Under the pieces are notes generated by a model. It worked only from the letters and a program-made list of their open reading frames with translations. It had not been told where the DNA came from and ran no database searches. Below, in pieces: positions 6,136-10,112 of a DNA stretch of 10,112 nucleotides (position 1 is its first letter; every line of letters begins with the position of its first letter). The position numbers were made by a program, and so were the translations under genes. Source of the DNA: Thiohalobacter sp. (GTDB lineage: Bacteria > Pseudomonadota > Gammaproteobacteria > DSM-19610); contig JALWRY010000493.1 of assembly GCA_027080445.1 (NCBI GenBank), forward strand, positions 1-10,112, read 5' to 3'.

Positions 6136-7431
6136 ATGAAGCGCCGACTACTGGTGGTCATGCTGTTGTTGCTGGCGGGATTCCTGGCATGGCGCTTCAT
6201 TCGCCCCATGAACATTTTCGTCGTCGATGACCGCTTTGCCTGGCCGGTCGATACCACACAAACACCCGAGGTGTTGGGCAATTTGAGCGCCGGCGAATGT
6301 GCGGCCTGTCATCAAACCTTCTATGATGAATGGCGCACCACGATTCACAGCCAGGCGTGGACCGACCCCTATTTCCAGACAGACTGGCAATTTGATAACG
6401 CCCAGCATATCTGCAGATTGTGCCATACGCCGCTCGACCGCCAGCAGCCGCACAAAGTACTGGGGTACCGCGACAAGGACAAGTGGGACCCGATTCTGGA
6501 AGATAACCCGGATTTTAGTCCGGAACTTCAGCACCAGGGGGTAACCTGTGCCGCCTGTCATTACCGCGATGGGAAAATCGTTGGGGTACTGGACAACACC
6601 CATGCGCCCCACCCTGTCAGGAAACTGGAGAGCCCAAATGAGGTATGTGTACGCTGCCATATCGTGGAGGGAGAACGCTGGGATGCCTTTTTCCGTTTTC
6701 CGCCCTGTGGAACGGTCGCAGAAATCACTCGCACACAACAGCAAACACCCTCATCCGAAGCGTTGCAAAAACTGACACAGCTACTTACACCTGAGCAGTT
6801 CAAGCAGGTAGGACAGCAGGAAACACGTAAAGGAACAAGCGGTGAAATAGCTGGAGTCGACATTGCCAGTCTGGGTTGTGTCCAGTGTCACATGCCCCTG
6901 GCAAAACGCCCACTGGTCAAGGGTGGCGTGGTGCGCAACACCCGACAACACCTCTGGCGGGGTGGCCATGATCCCGAGATGGTGAAAAAAGCTTTGACGA
7001 TCGCGTTTGCGGAAGTCAAACAGACGGAGGAAGATACCCGTGTATTTCAACTAACCCTGGCTAACACCGGCGCGGCCCATTATGTTCCCACCGGAACACC
7101 CGACAGGTACCTGATGGTACACCTGCGTTTACTCGACAAGCAAAACAAGGTCCTCGATGAACGTCATTACACTATAAAACGCACCGTCATGTGGCGACCG
7201 TTTATTGTCGATCTTTGGGACACCCGGCTACCGCGATGGCAAGCAAGGCAATACCGCCTGGAAGTTCCTGCTAACAGCAACGCGGTGAAAGTCGAGGCGG
7301 AAATCCGCTATCACCTGCTTGCCGAGAGCCGGCGCAAGCGTATCGATTACAAAAACACTACGCCGATCCATTACGAGGTGTTTCGCAAGCAAATCCCGCT
7401 TGATGCCGGCGCCAGAAAAGGAGCCTTATGA
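6136..7431 (+). CDS. Membrane-anchored five-heme c-type cytochrome (cytochrome c554-like)
   Basis: A 431-residue exported cytochrome. The N-terminus KRRLLVVMLLLLAGFLAW is a signal anchor or signal peptide. Five CXXCH motifs are present: C55-H59, C93-H97, C138-H142, C171-H175 and C248-H252. After heme 1, YDEWRTTIHSQAW (63-75) is the typical c554/HAO-family segment, with H71 a probable distal ligand; H133, H156, H159, H272 and H278 are further candidates. An extra C191 lies in FPPCG. Residues about 285-400 look beta-rich, with a NTGAAHYVPTGTPDRY stretch (310-325), and may form a docking domain. The protein should sit on the periplasmic face and carry electrons; the substrate is not evident. AGGTGA at 6123-6128 supports ATG 6136. 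The stop overlaps the next gene's start (ATGA), so it is translationally coupled to the flavin reductase. Confidence 0.9.
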   Translation: MKRRLLVVMLLLLAGFLAWRFIRPMNIFVVDDRFAWPVDTTQTPEVLGNLSAGECAACHQTFYDEWRTTIHSQAWTDPYFQTDWQFDNAQHICRLCHTPLDRQQPHKVLGYRDKDKWDPILEDNPDFSPELQHQGVTCAACHYRDGKIVGVLDNTHAPHPVRKLESPNEVCVRCHIVEGERWDAFFRFPPCGTVAEITRTQQQTPSSEALQKLTQLLTPEQFKQVGQQETRKGTSGEIAGVDIASLGCVQCHMPLAKRPLVKGGVVRNTRQHLWRGGHDPEMVKKALTIAFAEVKQTEEDTRVFQLTLANTGAAHYVPTGTPDRYLMVHLRLLDKQNKVLDERHYTIKRTVMWRPFIVDLWDTRLPRWQARQYRLEVPANSNAVKVEAEIRYHLLAESRRKRIDYKNTTPIHYEVFRKQIPLDAGARKGAL

Positions 7432-8840
7432 GTCAACGTGACCTGGTTATTATTGGAGGTGGTGCGGGTGGACTGGTCGTCGCCAGCGTCGCCGGCCAGC
7501 TGGGGCTGAAAATCACCCTGATCGAGAAAGAAGACAAGCTCGGGGGGGACTGTCTGCACTACGGCTGCGTACCCAGCAAGACCCTGATCCAGACCGCCAG
7601 GGTAGCGTCCCTGATGCGTCGCGGCGATACGTTCGGCCTGCCGTCGGTGGCGCCCGAGGTCGATCTTGGCAAGGTCAACGATCATGTGCGTTCAGTCATC
7701 GAGCATATTCAGCACCACGACGACCCGGAACGCTTCCGTGGCTATGGCTGCGAAGTCATCTTTGGCGTGGCTGAATTTATCGACGCGCACAGGGTACAGG
7801 TGCAGGACCGGCAAATCCGCGCGCGTCGATTTGTGATCGCGACAGGTTCAAGTCCCTTCGTCCCGCCCATCGAAGGACTGGACAAAGCCGGTTACCTCAC
7901 CAACCTGGATCTTTTCTCCCTGCGCACCCTGCCGAAACGCCTGGTGGTGCTGGGCGGCGGCCCCATCGGGCTGGAGATGGCGCAGGCCTTCAGCCGTCTC
8001 GGCAGCCAGGTGACGGTCGTGGAACGCCTGCCCCACCTGTTGCCACAGGAAGATCCGGAAATTGCCGACGCCCTGCAGGAGTGCCTTGCCAGCGAAGGCA
8101 TTAACATTCATACCTCGACCAGTGCAGAACGTGTGAGCCACGAGTGTGAAACCCGCAGCGTCTTCTGTAGCGGGAATCTTCGCTTCGATGCCGAGCAGGT
8201 GCTGGTCGCGGTAGGCCGTAAACCCAATGTCGAGCACCTGGGCCTGGAAGCCGCCGGTGTGGAATTCACGAATAAAGGTATCACCGTCGATCGGCGACTG
8301 CGCAGCTCACAAAAACATATCTATGCCTGCGGTGATGTGTGCGGCCCCTACCCCTTCACTCACATGGCGGAATACCAGGCGGGTATCGTTATCAGTAATG
8401 CCATTTTCCGCTTTCCCAAAATGACCGATTACCGGGTAATCCCCTGGGTCACCTATACCGATCCGGAACTGGCGCGGGTCGGGTTGACCGAACAACAGGC
8501 CCGTGACCAGGGCATTGAACCCACCGTATTACGTTTCCCGTTCAGCGAGGTCGACCGCGCCCTGACCGAAGGGGAAACCTGCGGTATGAGCAAGCTGGTT
8601 ACCCATAAGGGCAAAATCCTTGGTGCATCGATCCTCGGCCCACACGCGGGTGAATTGATCCACGAAATCGCGCTGGCCATGCAAACGGGTATAAAAATCG
8701 CTGACATCTCTGCCACCATTCATGCTTACCCGACACTGGCGCAGATTCATCGACGCGTGGTCAATACCGCCTACTCGCCCAAACTGTTCAGCCCGGGGAC
8801 GTGCAAGCTGGTGAAATGGATTAACCGTCTGTTGCCATAG
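7428..8840 (+). CDS. FAD-dependent NAD(P)H dithiol oxidoreductase, mercuric reductase/lipoamide dehydrogenase-like
   Basis: A 470-residue cytoplasmic flavoprotein. FAD site: DLVIIGGGAGGLVVAS (5-20). Redox disulfide: GGDCLHYGCVPSKTL with C42 and C47. ATGSSPFVPP (138-147), NAD(P) fold LGGGPIGLEMAQAFSR (175-190), and second FAD motif YACGDVCG (299-306) follow, then the dimerisation domain. Two features rule out the obvious names: the His-Glu base pair of lipoamide dehydrogenase (HAHP...E) is replaced by Y434 and Q439 in HAYPTLAQ, and the C-terminal Cys-Cys of MerA is absent, with a single C459 and no N-terminal metal-binding domain. A strong GGAG (about 9 nt upstream) precedes the ATG, which overlaps the cytochrome stop. 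Relatives are found fused to TVP38/TMEM64 domains, as recalled from protein-family naming, which links it to the gene at 4452. The true electron acceptor is unknown. Confidence 0.92.
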   Translation: MSQRDLVIIGGGAGGLVVASVAGQLGLKITLIEKEDKLGGDCLHYGCVPSKTLIQTARVASLMRRGDTFGLPSVAPEVDLGKVNDHVRSVIEHIQHHDDPERFRGYGCEVIFGVAEFIDAHRVQVQDRQIRARRFVIATGSSPFVPPIEGLDKAGYLTNLDLFSLRTLPKRLVVLGGGPIGLEMAQAFSRLGSQVTVVERLPHLLPQEDPEIADALQECLASEGINIHTSTSAERVSHECETRSVFCSGNLRFDAEQVLVAVGRKPNVEHLGLEAAGVEFTNKGITVDRRLRSSQKHIYACGDVCGPYPFTHMAEYQAGIVISNAIFRFPKMTDYRVIPWVTYTDPELARVGLTEQQARDQGIEPTVLRFPFSEVDRALTEGETCGMSKLVTHKGKILGASILGPHAGELIHEIALAMQTGIKIADISATIHAYPTLAQIHRRVVNTAYSPKLFSPGTCKLVKWINRLLP

Positions 8841-8864
8841 GCGTAGTGGCCGAAGTAACCCACA

Positions 8865-9500
8865 GTGACTGACGCGGCAGCCTACGAAGCCTGGTACCAC
8901 ACCCCGCGTGGCGCGTGGATCGGTCAGCAGGAATTGTCGCTGTTACTCGAACTGATGCAGCCAGCGCACGGCCAGACCCTGCTGGATGTAGGCAGCGGCA
9001 CAGGCTACTTCAGCCGCACTTTTGCAGATGCAGGGCTGAAAGTGACCGGTATCGATCCGAACCCGGACATGATTCACTTTGCGCAGACACAAACGGGCAC
9101 AGTGAACTACGTGCAGGGCGATGCGCGGCAACTGCCGTTTGCCGATAAGCGCTTTGATTATTGCAGTGCTGTAACCAGCCTGTGTTTTGTCGATCAACCC
9201 GCGAAGGCGTTGGCGGAGATGTGGCGGGTAAGCCGCCGGGGGGTTGTACTGGGGCTGTTAAACCGCCACAGCCTGCTCTACCGAAACAAATACAACACAG
9301 GCAGTTATCGAGGCGCCCGCTGGGATGACCGGGCGACGGTAACGCAGTGGATCGCGCAACTCACGCCACCGGCCGGCGAGTATAAAGTTAAAACCGCGGT
9401 TTTCTTTCCCAGTGGCGGGAACCTGTCACGTGTTGCCGAGCAACTGCTTCCCAGGTCACTATCCTGGGGTGGCTTTCTGGCTGTTTATATTGCCAGGTAA
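8865..9500 (+). CDS. Class I SAM-dependent methyltransferase (Methyltransf_11-like)
   Basis: A 211-residue soluble methyltransferase, last gene of the run. Motif I is LLDVGSGTGYFS (39-50); GIDPNPDMI (62-70) carries the ribose-binding D64; GDARQLPFADKRFDYC (85-100) is motif II and the adenine-contact region, and the following TSLCFVDQP helps form the pocket. The C-terminal half (about 130-211) is less conserved, with LLNRHSLLYRNKY and a W201-G202-G203 stretch near the end. The start is GTG 8865, 24 nt after the flavoprotein stop, with only a weak AAGTAA-like ribosome site. It is distinct from the methyltransferase at 5458 in both ends of the protein, so a recent duplication is unlikely. Substrate unknown; small molecules or lipids are typical for this branch. 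Confidence 0.87.
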   Translation: MTDAAAYEAWYHTPRGAWIGQQELSLLLELMQPAHGQTLLDVGSGTGYFSRTFADAGLKVTGIDPNPDMIHFAQTQTGTVNYVQGDARQLPFADKRFDYCSAVTSLCFVDQPAKALAEMWRVSRRGVVLGLLNRHSLLYRNKYNTGSYRGARWDDRATVTQWIAQLTPPAGEYKVKTAVFFPSGGNLSRVAEQLLPRSLSWGGFLAVYIAR

Positions 9501-9513
9501 TCTCTGATTAATT

Positions 9514-9605
9514 CGTCATTGCGAGGAGCGCAGCGACGCGGCAAACTCACATAATGGAACCAGTCTGTTAGAGATTGCCGCGTCGCTGCGCTCCTCGCAA
9601 TGACG
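9514..9605. repeat. Long perfect palindromic repeat, copy B (REP/MITE-like)
   Basis: Arms of 31 nt (9514-9544 and 9575-9605) are exact reverse complements; allowing one mismatch extends them to 35 nt (to 9548 and from 9571). Each arm has CGTCATTGCGAG outside, an 11-nt core GAGCGCAGCGA, and CGCGGCAA inside, so it is the same family as 314-399 with a longer core. The loop contains TGGAACCA (9555-9562), matching TGGCACCA in copy A at seven of eight bases. It lies between two convergent genes and may work as a two-way terminator. No other gene is seen between 9501 and 9622. Confidence 0.85.
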
Positions 9606-9622
9606 GTTTCATCGGAGGTTCC

Positions 9623-10112
9623 CTAGAAATACCTCGACAGTCTCAGTATCACGTGGCTGTCCTGCTTGAGGGCCGACAACACCGGGCTCTTGCGGGTATT
9701 CAGGAACCAGCGACTTTCCAGTTCCAGCTTATAGCGGTCACCAAGACGTCGTTCAGCCTCGACGGAAAACTGGTAAGAGCGGTCGTTGCGGTCAACGAAA
9801 ATACCGGCCAGCACTTCACTGCTCTGGGTATCGTTGAACGCAAGTCGTGTGGCAACGAAAATATCATCATCCAGCAGGGTCGGTGGCGCAATCCTGAAGT
9901 CATCACTACGACCGTCTCGCGAATATTCCAGCAGCAGACCAAGGTCTGCGTCACTGCCCGCTATCTGGTACAGGGTGTACTCGAAGCCCCCGACACCCGC
10001 GAAGAAACTCTGGCCATTTTGTGAACGCCACAGGCCCTCGAATTTCCATAACCAGGCATTGTGGGTGTACTGGAGGTCCACGCTGGCCTGGTCGATGACA
10101 TCATAGACGGTG
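9623..10112 (-). CDS. Outer-membrane beta-barrel-like protein (3' part, 5' end beyond the window)
   Basis: The minus-strand frame is open from the right edge to the TAG at 9625-9623, giving 162 C-terminal residues. Alternating polar/aromatic strands such as WLWKFEGLWRSQ, FFAGVGGFEYTLYQI, DLGLLLEYS, DIFVATRLAF, SEVLAGIFVD, YQFSVEAERRL and KLELESRWFL, each separated by short acidic turns, look like an antiparallel beta-barrel. The protein ends HVILRLSRYF with a terminal Phe, the usual signal recognised by the BAM assembly machinery. I do not recognise a named porin. An in-frame GTG at 10081 is unlikely to be the start because coding continues to the window's edge. It converges on the methyltransferase gene and is probably a separate unit. 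Confidence 0.8.
   Translation of the reverse strand, partial: TVYDVIDQASVDLQYTHNAWLWKFEGLWRSQNGQSFFAGVGGFEYTLYQIAGSDADLGLLLEYSRDGRSDDFRIAPPTLLDDDIFVATRLAFNDTQSSEVLAGIFVDRNDRSYQFSVEAERRLGDRYKLELESRWFLNTRKSPVLSALKQDSHVILRLSRYF

Noticed and set aside
3599..9500. Mercury-resistance (mer) operon
   Set aside because: There is no MerR, MerT or MerP, and the flavoprotein lacks the MerA C-terminal cysteine pair and metal-binding N-terminal domain.
9575..10024. + strand open frame of 149 codons over the outer-membrane gene
   Set aside because: It begins inside repeat B and runs antisense to a protein with clear beta-barrel patterning and a Phe end. The antisense frame shows no domain.

Overview
The window reads as chromosomal DNA of a gammaproteobacterium, moderately GC-rich. 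This rests on the protein styles: a short YqeC-type 6-phosphogluconate dehydrogenase, a PhnD-like sensor protein paired with a histidine kinase, an ArsR-rhodanese regulator, and a beta-barrel outer-membrane protein ending in Phe. No rRNA, tRNA, transposase, CRISPR array or phage gene was seen. The genus cannot be fixed from the sequence; a sulfur- or metal-exposed lifestyle is only an inference.

Layout. Positions 1-258 hold the 3' end of a 6-phosphogluconate dehydrogenase gene. A small hairpin (261-297) and a perfect 31-bp-arm palindromic repeat (314-399) follow. Next comes a tight + strand pair: a PhnD-like periplasmic binding protein (445-1347) and a transmembrane histidine kinase (1350-2813), with no ABC transporter and no response regulator in view. 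Tail to tail with the kinase, 5 nt away, is a minus-strand ArsR-family regulator fused to a rhodanese domain (2819-3481). Its upstream region (3482-3598) carries a perfect 24-bp palindrome and is shared with a divergent + strand run of six genes.

The six genes (3599-9500) lie with gaps of 45 nt or less and two start/stop overlaps. They encode a di-iron fatty-acid hydroxylase/sterol desaturase-type membrane protein, a TVP38/TMEM64 (VTT) membrane protein fused to a rhodanese domain, a SAM methyltransferase, a membrane-anchored five-heme c-type cytochrome, an FAD/NAD(P)H dithiol oxidoreductase related to mercuric reductase, and a second SAM methyltransferase. A second perfect palindromic repeat of the same family (9514-9605) closes the run. 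The 3' part of a minus-strand outer-membrane beta-barrel protein gene (9623-10112) runs off the right edge.

How the genes may work together (inference). The ArsR-rhodanese protein probably represses its own gene and the divergent operon through the palindrome, and may respond to a thiol-reactive signal such as sulfane sulfur, metal or metalloid. The operon joins envelope-lipid chemistry (hydroxylase, VTT protein, possibly the methyltransferases) with redox chemistry (five-heme cytochrome and flavin dithiol reductase, translationally coupled). I do not recognise this gene set as a named system; it is the most promising part of the window for something undescribed.
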